A DNA stretch of 64,000 nt from Eimeria necatrix (lineage: Eukaryota > Apicomplexa > Conoidasida > Eucoccidiorida > Eimeriidae), in contig NW_013652461.1 in NCBI RefSeq assembly GCF_000499385.1, positions 62,001-126,000 of the forward strand, written 5' to 3'. A program made the translations under genes and the position numbers. The notes under the pieces were generated by a model that was not told where the DNA came from, ran no database searches, and saw nothing but the letters and a program-made list of their open reading frames with translations. Each line of letters opens with the position of its first letter. Within the stretch, counting starts at the first letter, position 1. Shown here piece after piece: positions 24,801 through 33,814 of the stretch.

Positions 24801-25044
24801 CTTCATCTGCCACGAAGCCAGGCAACTGAATTTGAGCAATGAGCCACCGAGCTAGGTATTCTGTTGCTGCCAAAGACCAGTAGTCATCTGGAGTAGTGAA
24901 GCTTCCCTCCTCTGGTATTCCTCTAGGATTTTCCGCTACACAATTGAGGGTGCTTGCGCCCTTTTGCCTATCCTCAAGTGGCGCCGAAGTCTGACTCTCA
25001 GGCTCTTCCTGCGTCATTCTGATCCAGCCTTCGACACCCTTCAA
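1943..25044 (-). CDS. Axonemal inner-arm dynein f (I1) beta heavy chain, DNAH2-like
   Basis: This multi-exon gene spans about 23 kb and encodes a microtubule motor heavy chain of axonemal two-headed inner-arm dynein f. All dynein parts are found in order on the minus strand: N-terminal tail (DHC_N1), linker, AAA1-AAA4, coiled-coil stalk with microtubule-binding domain, AAA5, AAA6 and C-terminal domain. The subtype call rests on family-specific strings: [21 protein letters not shown] after the AAA3 Walker [14 protein letters not shown] in AAA2, [20 protein letters not shown] in AAA1 and [18 protein letters not shown] in the tail. These match DNAH2 better than outer-arm (DNAH5/9) or DNAH10 chains. 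A tail of this type excludes the single-headed inner-arm dyneins. The start is the ATG at 25044, opening a 672-bp first exon that splices in phase to exon 2; an upstream exon is not excluded. The stop is in the last exon at 1943. The chain looks intact apart from an in-frame TGA near 14212 that a mini-intron would remove. I am sure of the family and fairly sure of the subtype. Confidence 0.9.
3849..5422 (-). other. DNAH2-like AAA6 domain
   Basis: [20 protein letters not shown] (5057-5422) precedes the AAA6 core. [20 protein letters not shown] and [20 protein letters not shown] lie in 4592-4945. [15 protein letters not shown] and [19 protein letters not shown] with [20 protein letters not shown] lie in about 4240-4470, and [20 protein letters not shown] with [14 protein letters not shown] in 3849-4120. 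In the family AAA6 does not hydrolyse ATP and packs against the C-terminal domain. Confidence 0.87.
5416..7440 (-). other. DNAH2-like AAA5 region
   Basis: Exons encode [19 protein letters not shown] (7288-7641), the AAA5 segment [20 protein letters not shown] with [16 protein letters not shown] (6895-7260), [18 protein letters not shown] (6668-6871), [20 protein letters not shown] (about 6450-6590), a post-AAA5 helical exon (about 6010-6180) and [16 protein letters not shown] (5416-5655). All are standard AAA5 to AAA5-6 linker elements in correct order. Confidence 0.85.
7288..9072 (-). other. DNAH2-like stalk coiled coil and microtubule-binding domain
   Basis: The exon at 8764-9072 has the pre-stalk motif [20 protein letters not shown]. 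The ascending coil is in 8453-8719 and 8149-8390, ending [16 protein letters not shown]. The microtubule-binding domain is in 7729-8073, with [16 protein letters not shown] and [20 protein letters not shown]. The descending coil with [18 protein letters not shown] follows at 7288-7641 and runs into AAA5 ([18 protein letters not shown]). No insertion of the kind that would abolish microtubule binding is seen. Confidence 0.88.
9217..9830 (-). other. DNAH2-like AAA4 domain
   Basis: The exon ending near 9591 carries [20 protein letters not shown], the AAA4 P-loop, which in axonemal dyneins has GxGGSGRQ in place of GKT. It continues into [19 protein letters not shown] and [14 protein letters not shown]. 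The next exon (9217-9510) has [17 protein letters not shown] and [18 protein letters not shown]. This is the module from which the stalk emerges, and the order is as expected. Confidence 0.88.
10390..11664 (-). other. DNAH2-like AAA3 domain
   Basis: The exon at 11251-11664 has [20 protein letters not shown] and the P-loop [16 protein letters not shown]. The exon at 11034-11228 has Walker [12 protein letters not shown] and then [19 protein letters not shown]. The exon at 10390-10929 continues with [20 protein letters not shown] and [15 protein letters not shown], then [23 protein letters not shown]3 is the regulatory nucleotide site. The FGSQPPLEL string is the strongest evidence for the DNAH2 subtype. 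Confidence 0.88.
12400..13510 (-). other. DNAH2-like AAA2 domain
   Basis: The exon at 13232-13510 holds the P-loop [19 protein letters not shown]. The exon at about 12835-13154 contains the Walker B region [18 protein letters not shown] followed by [18 protein letters not shown]. Further exons give [20 protein letters not shown] (about 12655-12740) and [14 protein letters not shown] (about 12400-12500). In the family AAA2 binds ATP structurally. The P-loop reads GSTLSGKST rather than the more usual GPTGSGKST, but the lysine and serine needed for phosphate binding remain. Confidence 0.85.
13936..14790 (-). other. DNAH2-like AAA1 domain (main ATPase site)
   Basis: One exon ends at 14639 in GPAGTG at a GTACGC donor. 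The next starts at 14483 after CTCTCAG and completes the Walker A motif GPAGTGKTET. Walker B is [11 protein letters not shown]. The following part carries [14 protein letters not shown] and [20 protein letters not shown] with the AAA1 sensor region. All catalytic residues of the principal motor site are intact, so the protein should hydrolyse ATP. An in-frame TGA at 14212-14214 lies between IHNGMCGA and EIPPDEH and is discussed separately. Confidence 0.9.
14177..14224 (-). other. Probable mini-intron removing an in-frame TGA in AAA1
   Basis: The two AAA1 reading-frame blocks lie in the same frame and are separated by one TGA (14212-14214). A GT-AG intron of 48 nt (14177-14224, donor GTGCGG, acceptor TTCAG) or 39 nt (14177-14215, donor GTGACC) would remove it while keeping phase. 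A 50-nt intron with clean phase occurs elsewhere in this window, so such small introns are plausible here. A sequencing error or a true stop is the alternative. Confidence 0.55.
15499..18300 (-). other. DNAH2-like linker exons (DHC_N2)
   Basis: Exons encode the mechanical linker. They contain an [10 protein letters not shown] segment (17306-17596), [12 protein letters not shown] (about 17060-17200), [17 protein letters not shown] followed by [13 protein letters not shown] (16541-16966), [16 protein letters not shown] then [13 protein letters not shown] (16327-16560), and [20 protein letters not shown] (15987-16160). These are the signature strings of the axonemal linker, with the usual spacing and order. 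In the family this element swings between AAA rings to generate the power stroke. Confidence 0.85.
18188..23640 (-). other. DNAH2-like tail exons (DHC_N1 region)
   Basis: Successive minus-strand exons carry tail segments in the expected order. They include [18 protein letters not shown] with [13 protein letters not shown] (about 23382-23630), [12 protein letters not shown] (23032-23262), [15 protein letters not shown] (about 22519-22850), [18 protein letters not shown] (about 22180-22340), [15 protein letters not shown] (21771-22050), [15 protein letters not shown] (21131-21345), the [13 protein letters not shown] motif (about 20880-20950) and [12 protein letters not shown] (about 19770-19910). 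This region normally dimerises with the partner heavy chain and binds intermediate chains. Exon edges are approximate; coverage between 18.5 and 19.9 kb is the least certain. Confidence 0.75.
22851..22935 (-). repeat. Short direct repeat carrying a duplicated splice acceptor
   Basis: TCTACAATGCAGATT occurs at 22851-22865 and again at 22921-22935, 70 bp apart, with weaker similarity on both sides. On the minus strand each copy reads GCATTGTAG, and the downstream copy supplies the likely acceptor of the dynein tail exon that contains [11 protein letters not shown]. The upstream copy therefore looks like a duplicated, possibly alternative, acceptor. Confidence 0.55.
24051..25044 (-). other. DNAH2-like exons 1 and 2: extreme N-terminus of the tail
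   Basis: Exon 1 (24373-25044, 224 codons) starts [14 protein letters not shown] and ends KKEVLKR at a GTAAGA donor. It carries the conserved tail motif [19 protein letters not shown]. Exon 2 (24051-24290) follows a GACAG acceptor in phase 0 and ends LALQ at GTGCAT. It contains [18 protein letters not shown], the hallmark segment just before the DHC_N1 domain. The first 60 or so residues are acidic and poorly conserved, as is usual for these heavy chains. Confidence 0.8.
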
Positions 25045-28022
25045 TAAAGATGCTGCAGCAAATTTGGCTTAAGGTCTGCCTAGCGTTGCCTGGTCTCACA
25101 TCCAGACTGCGGGTAACAAAAAAGTGTGGCAGGTGGTGTTCTCCTGGAAATACCACTGCCAGGACTCAGGGATATTATTTGCGAATTTTGGTTGACGTCC
25201 ACCAATGGAGCAGCAGGAGGAGCTTCTTGCATTGGCAGGCTAGAAAACAACCAAAACGCAAGGAAGCAGTTACTGTGTACATCGGGTTCCTCGATACTGT
25301 AGGGGGCAAAGTTCTAGGACATTCCCTCCTATGGGGATTTTGATAGCTAAGTGCACTCGGAGCAAGCCGAGAGAAGCCTGTTGCTCAAGGATGCAAGTCC
25401 TAATATGGGACTTAACTAGCTTACTGTTTTTCTGGTTAACTGCGGCGCGGGAACGTGCCTTCTTTACGTAGCACTAGGCAGCACCTGAGTCCTCAAGCGA
25501 AGCACGACAGTGAGAAAAGTGAGTTACATATCTTGATCAGCTTTAACAGTGAATACCACAAGTTTGGCGAGTGTATTCAACAGCACTATTTTCATTGCGT
25601 GGGGTCCTGCCCGAACCCCTGACACTACTGGGGCGACTCCTAAAGTCACTAAATTTCCATCTAGGCCTACATTGACAAGCTCAACAACGCTAGAAACGTT
25701 GACCTAATGAAAAAAGAATAAAACTTGACATGGAAATCTCCCTGATAGCAGGTCCGTTTCTGGGTGGAGGAGCTCCCTGGGTGGGCGCTGCTGCCAAATA
25801 ACAAATAACAGTGGGCTGCTCATTCAGCTGCTGTGACTCACAATAAAAAGCCTTTCTAAAAGTTTCATTGCGTAAAAATCCATTGGATTGGGTTAATATA
25901 GAACTCCGCCAGCCCTGAATGTTTACACACTGTGTGGGCCTCACGCTTGTGCGCGAGTGTTCCCTGGCTGCCTCCAAAAAAAAGTGCGCTGCAGGTGGCC
26001 CAAAATGTTAAAGCTTACTCTGTAAACGTAATTCATACTTCTCGTTTTAAAGTAGTATACTTGGGGCTAGGTGGATGACTACGCTAGAAAGAGATCAGCT
26101 CACCATGGAGCGACTGGGGTCACCGAATTAAGATCGTCTCAATGAAGAGCAGTCTTATACCAGGAACTCAATGCAAAGTATCCCACTTGTCTACAAGAAC
26201 CGTTTTGTCATATGAAGTACCAAGGCATGTGCTCTGCATGTGGATGGATCGAAAAGTGGGGCTCGTGAAGTTACCATATTCGCGCAGCATAGTAGCATAC
26301 CAGCACAGAGCTTCTGATGGGACAACATCTCCGAGCAACCGACTTTTGAAAGAGTTTTCTCATGTGAAATGGAAGGGACTAACTATGACTGCGGAGTTGT
26401 AGCTTCCATAGTGTAGCACTTCCATGTAAATTCTGAGACATGATCCGAACTCGAAGCACTCGGGCTTTAGGGCTAGCTCGCAGTGGCCGCGGTTCACCGA
26501 ACTGGATATCGTGCTGAGCTTTCTCTATCATGACCTCTCCATTTCCTCTGGTGAGAGCGAGGGCGGGACGCCATGTTACCGCAACATGGTAGCACACCAG
26601 CACAGAACTCCTGATGGGACCACACGTCCGAGCAACCGTCTCTTGAAAGAATTTGCCCTGTGCAGTGGAAAGGACCAAGTGTGACTGCAGAGCTGTGGCT
26701 TCCAATGTGTGGCACCTTTGTGTAAATGGTTTGAGATAATCCAAACTGAAAGCATTGCGGCTTTAGGATTAGGTCGCGGTGGCCACGATTCTCCGAATCG
26801 GTTAGCGTGCTGAGCCTTCTCCATCATGCCATGATCATTACTCCAGTGAGAGCGACGGCGCGGGTTGGGAGCCAGTGCAGTGGCAGCTGGCAAGAGCAAA
26901 TTTTTTTCCAATTTTTATGTCAGTTGCGAAGGCAGTTTACGTTCCCCGAGAGATGATAAGGACTAGCTGTTCGTATTCCCTTTCCATATTTAGTATCGGC
27001 TTAGTTTCGCTTTCCTCAAGGAACGCCCGTACATCTCCTATTTCTCTGGTAAGTTCTTACCCGTTGCATGCTGTACTTTTCAGGGGTAGCTGCCGTAGCT
27101 GCCTCAGCCGGGAGTTCCAGAACAATGTACTAAAGATCTCCCCGAAGCATGATTCACTATGCCGAATGTTTGTGTCTGCTTGCGGATCTTTGGGTCTACT
27201 AGTCAAGTGCATGCTAGCCATAGTGTTTGGAGCAACCACCTGCTTTTGGTGACCTAAGGTCGACGCCACCTTTGCTGCTTCGTGTTTTTTGATATCTGTA
27301 GAATCGTGGCTGCAAGAGGCGCTGTATATGAATACGAGAGTTTAAGATATTTGTTGCGCGCCGAGGTGCAAGCTGTAAGTAGCACAAGATTATTATTCAT
27401 GCTTTGTTTTGCTTTTGAAGGCATTCGAGGGAGGTCGGCATTCACACTGTAGGTATCTGAGCTGCGCCACTTTTGGCTTTGTTTTCCTGGCTGTGTTGTT
27501 TACCCCAGAGCTCATTATTTTGTGCACGTGCTTCGGTGTTCATTGCAAGGTCATCGTCTTATTTAGGAAAACAGCACATAATTGGCCTCGAAATGAGTAC
27601 ACTACGCTTTAGCATAGCACTAGCAGAATGAGGGCTATTGCCGGGGCTTCTCAAGGACCAGAATAAATCTAATATTATTTTGGATCAAAAGCTGGACTGG
27701 ATGCTCAGCAGCTCTTTTCAGTGCATATTCCGCTGCTTCCACGCATCTCAACAATACCAACTAGCTTTCTTTGGGCTCGGATTTTCCCATATCGTTGAGT
27801 CGCCCGCTACACAGAAGCACGTTTGCTTCTTGCAACATCATAAGGTCGCGGAGCCTTTTTCTTGTGCAGTGTTATAGTTCAATGCTGCAGAATGCTGCAC
27901 CCTCTCAAGCGAATAAAAAGCGTGAGAGATAACACCAGATAGTGGACCTGGAGTTTTTCAGGTGAGCTTAAGGCTCTAAAAGATCCACAGGCCCTCGCAT
28001 CTGCCTCTCTTATGCCCGGGGT
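25045..28022. other. Intergenic stretch between the dynein 5' end and the CFAP43/44 3' end
   Basis: No gene is recognised. The interval should contain the dynein promoter (near 25.1 kb, transcribed to the left) and the CFAP43/44 3' end. Its one clear feature is the diverged tandem duplication at about 26.28-26.88 kb. Open frames here of up to about 125 codons lack domains and are not conserved between the two repeat copies. Confidence 0.5.
26283..26880. repeat. Diverged tandem duplication, two units of about 297 bp
   Basis: AGCATACCAGCACAGAG at 26294 recurs as AGCACACCAGCACAGAA at 26591, an offset of 297 bp. Similarity continues through CCGAGCAACC, the GGAAGGGACTAA/GGAAAGGACCAA segment, CTGCGGAGTTGTAGCTTCCA, GCTTTAGG, the GCGGTTCACCGAA/ACGATTCTCCGAA segment, GTGCTGAG and GTGAGAGCGA. 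The two units differ at many scattered positions and by small indels, so the duplication is old. No transposase, terminal repeats or target duplications are visible. Confidence 0.8.
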
Positions 28023-31000
28023 CTACCTTTCAGGGCCTGGTTTATGCGAAAGGGGGCCAATTTCTGGTGCATCCTGATAAAATATGACGTTTCGTTCCCT
28101 TAATCTATTTAGCTCTGCCTTGAGGGAGTTTATCAGCTCCTCCTTTTCCAGTATTCGAGCTTGCATTCGAGACAAAACTCGTATTTGGTCTGCTGGCTCC
28201 CACGTAAGAGCTCGCATTTTTCCGGCAGCGCCTGAGCATAGTAATGGACTACGCACTGTAGCCAAAGTTGGGCCCCAGGCTGCTCAACACGCAACAAATT
28301 TTGTGTGCAGATAAATCCAGGACCAGCTGGTAGCTTTGAACAAATGAATGGTTTTTCTGAAGCCTGGCAAATGTCGCGTTGGACTCACGCAAGTTGGACT
28401 GGTGATCCTGGGCACGGCGTAGAACTACAACACGCTGCTTAAAATCTCGGTTTTGCTCGACACGCTGCAGCTGCCCCTCCATTCGCTTTATAGCGGTTTC
28501 CTGCAGAGCGGCAGTTACCTAATAGCTGCCCATTGCACCAGAAAGGATTTATTTTTCTTATTATTCTTGGCCGGATGGACTGTCTAATTCGCTTAATTTC
28601 ATGCTTCTCCTGTACGCGCCTTCAGTTTCTGCGGCCAGTGGCAGCACTACGAAGCGAATTTGTGCCATTGCTATCCAAAACGAAAGCGAAAAGCTAAGCC
28701 TGTTGGCGTACCCGTTGCTTTATTTCGGCTAGCACCGCTGCCATCTTTTTCTTCAGCTTCACCTTCGCCTCTTCCAGTGACTCAACCTCGTTGTCACCTT
28801 TTTGGGTATCTTTCAGGGCATCAGCAGGCACCTGAGAAGCCCAGCTTTGGCTACTTGGGCCAGCTGCAGACACGCTTTGCTCTTTATTAGAGTTCCTTGC
28901 TCGCGCAGTTGATATACTTCCTCCTGAGAAAAAAAAAACCTATAAGCAAAACTAACGGCTTGGCCGAAGCACTGAGCAGTTTCGTTGCCGAAATCCTGAC
29001 CTAGCCAAATATACTAACCTGAACCAGGTTCCTGTGAACAAAACTTTTATTCTTCCGATTGAATTAGTCGTGTTTACCAGCCTTTGCTGTCCTATTCTCT
29101 TGCTGTGTAAGCTAGCAAGTGATACCCAAGAGCATTAGCCTGAGCTTTTGTGTCACAAGACACCGCCATCGTGAATTTTGCATTGCAGCCTACCTGGCAT
29201 TTGCAAAATTCGCTGCATGCTTCTAGTAATGCGTAGTAGATGAACATCTTTTGTTCTCTCAGACACATCTATTGCCTCTAGTTCCAGTAGCCTTGTTCGC
29301 CATTGCAGAGACTCTACTTGCCGGCGGAGTGCCTGCACCAATGTGCATCCAACGAGAATGATGCGTCGACTTCACAAAGATCCACATGTGTATCTCTTAG
29401 TCCCATCGACTGACGAATGAGCGTTTGGTTTGTGCCTGACTTTCATGGCTTCAAGCAGCTTTAGCTTCTGCCGCCCCCCGGAGATAATATCTTGCTTGTA
29501 GGCATCTACTGCTTCCTGGCTAACAAGGCATGAATCAGAGAAGTCAAACGGCTCATGCAGTGGTGCAACTGCATCAGGAAGCTCTCCGACAGTGCCTCTT
29601 TTAATTCGCAGTAGCAAATCGACATCTAATCGCGATTGCTCGAGGGCTTCGGAGGAAATGTTCAGCTGGAGACGCAGTGCTGTTTCTGCTGCCTGGTGCT
29701 CCTCTAGCCTCTGCGGTACAAATTTTTGCGCATTTTGCAACAGATGATATTCTACCTAATGCTTGCGAAAGGAATCTCAACTTAGAAATACCTGTTTTTA
29801 TCATCTTCGCTGTTCCGTTTTGGAGTCACGCACCTGTTTAATTGAAGTTAGTTTGCGCTGCTCGGCATCTGCAGCCTCCGTGGCAAGAAACAACCGCTGC
29901 TGGGCGAAGACTGAGTCACGCGAAGCTTCTAAGACCTTGCAGAGCGACGTATCTGGGCTAGCAGAAAGCTCCGCCTGTGACAAACGAAATCTACTCTACG
30001 GAGGAATATGCTGGCATGAATGAGGTGCTGCACCATGTTAACAGGGTTACATCTGTCTTTTTCCTGAGACGCCACTCCTCTTCACCATGTGACTCTGATA
30101 CCATGCGCCTTCTCACCTTTAGAGCATCTGTTGCAGTGTCGAGGCGATAACTCAATGCTGCGCATTCTCTCCGAAGAGCCTGCTCTGGCTCTTCCTGTGT
30201 TTCCGCTGGCTTGCGTAGACGCTGCGTTTCATCCATTGCTGCTCTACAGTGGAATCGCACAGAGCATTTCGCTTCCGGGGCAGTTCTTATTAGTGAGCCC
30301 CTAGAACCTATACAGGAGACGCTGAAAGGTAGAAATTAAAAACGACTGAGAGATACAAATATAGAATTTAGAAGTCCACTGCCTCACGCATCATTAAGCT
30401 TCTTATTGACAGCGGCGAGGGTCTCAGATGGAACATGTACGAGCCCAAGAGCTGCAAGAAGTGCAGTTCCTTTAGTTTTTTGGTCGTGTTGTGCTGCGGC
30501 GCGCTCATCGTCTAGAAGCCAACATGAACCCTGCTGCTTTTGAAGCTCTTGATGTAGCTGCTGTACCTGTGCTGTAGAGTTCTCAAGCCTTGACTGAATC
30601 TCTGCTTCAGCCGTTTCGTTTGCGGTCTCCTGTGCAATGCTGTCCGTGAGACGGGCACTAGCTAACTCAGTGAGTAGGAGCTCTTCTTCATACACCCGCC
30701 TACCAAGTGCAATCAATAGGATAGGATAGCAATGCACTAGCTTATTGCGAACACATGAATGCGCCGCAGTACAGCCTGGCTGAGAGGAAATCTAGAGCAC
30801 TGCTTGTTTTCGTTGGATGGAGAGGCCACCAGGTGATGGCACGTTGCGGGAATGAAGCATAAAAAGCCTCGACGCTACTGGCCTGACAAGAAACCTTTCT
30901 AATGTGCGAAACATTGGTCTCAGGCATGTAATTGGGCTCTTCTTTCAGTGGCTGTTGAATCACCTAAAACAAATTTAAATCGATGTGCACGTGGCTACTT

Positions 31001-33814
31001 TCTCCCGAGGGCGGAGGTTTTTCTCTGTAACATCGAGGTTCCCAGCCTCATTGAAAAGCTGTGTTGCCGCACAAATCTGCACTTCAAAACTTTGTCTTAC
31101 TTCCAGTCCTTCAGATTGAGAAGGTCGGCGCGAAGCTGGGCTGCAGTGGAGGTAAGCTCGTCCCTGTAAAGGAAATTAACACGCTTTTTCTATGTCGCTT
31201 GCCGCTTTTCAGACGTCCATGCAATGTGTAATAGCATCTTCCACCTCCTAATCTACTTCATTTTTATTGCCTGCTGGCATGGTTATCCCCCGCGTGAGAC
31301 ATTGTCTCTGTCCACCGTTTTTCCTCATTGCCAAACGTTGAAACGCAGCCCGTAAAATGTTACCGTTTGATGTTCTTCCTTCTTGGTCACTGTAAGGACA
31401 TTTGTGTGCACTTTGGCTTACTGTCCTACCTCATTTTTTTTAACTCTCCTTGAATTTTTTCCTTGAGGGCGCCCTGTTTTTCCTTTAGAGCAGTCAGTTG
31501 TTCTTGGTAAGCTGCATATTTGGCGGCCTGAGCGTCTGTCATCGCCCCAGGGGTAACACTTCTCATCCATGCCTCCCTGTTGCAGCAGTGGAATTGGACA
31601 AATCTAATTTCAGCCAATGTTTCGTTGGATATACCTCGTTGGTCATGAAGGGCTTGCAAGAATACAGCGCATATTATCTTCTATGTTATTTCATGCCGCA
31701 ACATTGTTTTCTGTGAGCGCCTCTAATACTTACCATTTGTCAGCTTGCAGTTCAAGGGCACTGAGTGCGTCTTCGGCCTTCAACTTCCCTCCCATCATTC
31801 TTTGAAGAGCTCTCTGGGCAGCTTCGTCTGTCGGATGGACTGCTTCACCAGGCAGCAATGTTCCTTGATCTCCTTTCGTCAGTCCTGGCATATCTGCAGT
31901 TTTTGGAGCTCCAACCAGTGCGCTTGCCTAAATGCCGGATAATAATGACGCGTATACTCAGCAGAAAACACGAACTACACTTCCGGTCATGTGATGTAGG
32001 GATAGGCTCGGCTCCACAGTCAGCAAGTCGTTTTTCGCTTACTAGATCCTTTACTGTATCCTCAGTCAAGGGTACTGACAATTCTGGGCCTGACTGGTCA
32101 TTGGCCTCTCCTATGTGGGCTGCGCATTCCCTCGCCTTCGTAGCTAACTGCTGCATTTTGTCTATTTTTCGAAGAACGATGCTACTACACTCCTCTAGTC
32201 GCCGGTTGAAAGAATTTTGGAGCTGCAAAAGCAGGTGATTGAGTAACCGGCAGCGCAAGTCTTAGTGAACATTACCTCAATGGGTACATCTCAAGAAGAA
32301 AGTAAAGCACTCGCAAAGCTCTTCTTACCATGCGTAAATGCAAGCGCGCCGAAGGCGCTGAATTGGCTAAAGTAGCGAATTTTGTTATCTAGAGCTTCCG
32401 CTGAGTTAGAATATTTTGCACGTTTCGCCTACCTCAGCCAATATCGCGCGCAAAACCCAGAATTGGATGCGACGTGAGGCATTGGTTGCAATCAAAAATG
32501 GCATCTTCAATAGCCCGCTTAAACATTTGAGGGGCTCCTGGGAGTAAATCACTTGCCGGCGGCTCGCTGTCCCTGCTCCATCAGGGGTCGTTTGAGGCGC
32601 AACTGCGCTTTCTACAGAAGGTTTTGTAGCCTCGCTACAGTCTGCACGCCGGTTGGGGCAACAGGCATGGGCTTTCGCTTTAACGCACGGGATGTGCGTT
32701 GGCCTGGGTTTTGCTCCTCTAAATGGAGCCCAATAGCTTCTTCCCATAGGTGAGCCACTTATCACAGCCGCAGCCGATGCAGTTTATTCGGTTCTGACCT
32801 TGAGTTTGTTCTAATGAATGGTAAAAAGCCAAGTAGCGTTGTGCACTTTTGCCGAAGCCGCCTATAGGAGGTGCAAGATCTTCCTGTTGCATCTGCAGCA
32901 TTGATTCATGGGAAGGAAGCAATTGTCTTAGCCATTCGTCTTCCTTGAGCTGTAGTTTCCTGAAATGCGTCATCAACATAGCAACCATGCAGGCTCCTTG
33001 TGCGCTGTCAGTGTATGAGCGTTTTGTGCTGCACTGGTCTACTATATGCAGGGCTCCTAAACTGCGTTTCATGAGGACAGCTAGGCTCATGAAACTTTCC
33101 TCAAGAAGATAAACTTTGTCTCTAGGATAGTATCTCTGGGTCGCTGACGGAAGCGGAGGTAGCTCTTCTCAGTAATCACGCTACCGGGTTTCTCCGCAGG
33201 AACAGCGAGCTCCTTGGGAGCAGTGAGGATCGAGGCTTGCAAATGCTGCACCAAGCTGCGGTGAAATGCAAAAAATGCGTGTTGAAGCAGCAGCAGCTGC
33301 TGCTGCTTTTCCATTTGAGTTGCGATAGCTTGTTGGTTGACAATCATGCGGACACTGGCGTCCACGTTCGCCGCCTCAGTTTCCAGACTGCGAAGAGCCT
33401 CCGAGCCCTAAAGCAGCCACACGTTCATACTTGCGCCTCGGAAAATCAAAACAAAGTTTCATTTCCACACCTTTTGGGAGAGCAGATGGACGTTGCTAGA
33501 GGCAAATGCCATTGTCATGCATGTCGGAGTGTTCTCACTGTCACTCTTTCAACTAAAGTCTGTAGCTCTTCTTGAATGGCTTGCTTTTCGCGCATAATAG
33601 CCTCCATCTGTACTTGCACATCAGGGGCCGCAGATAAGCGACGAGACGTATACAAGCGAGACTTCTTCGGCAATAACTGTGAACTAGATGGATCGTCATG
33701 AGCTTCTTTCAAATCGTCGAGATCCTGGAGAAGCTTGCCTTCTGGAGAGGCTCTGTTGGAGGAAGTTGAACTGCATGCACAAGCATTCAGAGTCACGTAA
33801 TGCTGTACTGTCAT
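28023..33814 (-). other. CFAP43/44-family exons encoding the coiled-coil tail
   Basis: The exons are rich in Glu, Lys, Gln and Leu with heptad spacing. They include AIMREKQAIQEELQTLVER (about 33550-33640), ALRSLETEAANVDASVRMI (about 33350-33405), LQNSFNRRLEECSSIVLRKI (about 32145-32225), the MMGGKL and ELKKMR family segments, DELTSTAAQLRADLLNLKD (about 31100-31160), VYEEELLLTELASARLTDSI (about 30640-30700), and the last exons AIKRMEGQLQRVEQNRDF (about 28430-28500) and ARILEKEELINSLKAELNRL (28023-28230). In the family this tail docks the tether to the doublet and dynein f. Confidence 0.7.

Noticed and set aside
24434..24829. Plus-strand frame of 131 codons
   Set aside because: It is antisense to dynein exon 1, which has clear tail motifs and in-phase splicing.
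26379..26911. Minus-strand frames of 121 and 111 codons over the tandem duplication
   Set aside because: The frame is not kept in step between the two repeat copies and no start, splice or domain pattern supports a gene.
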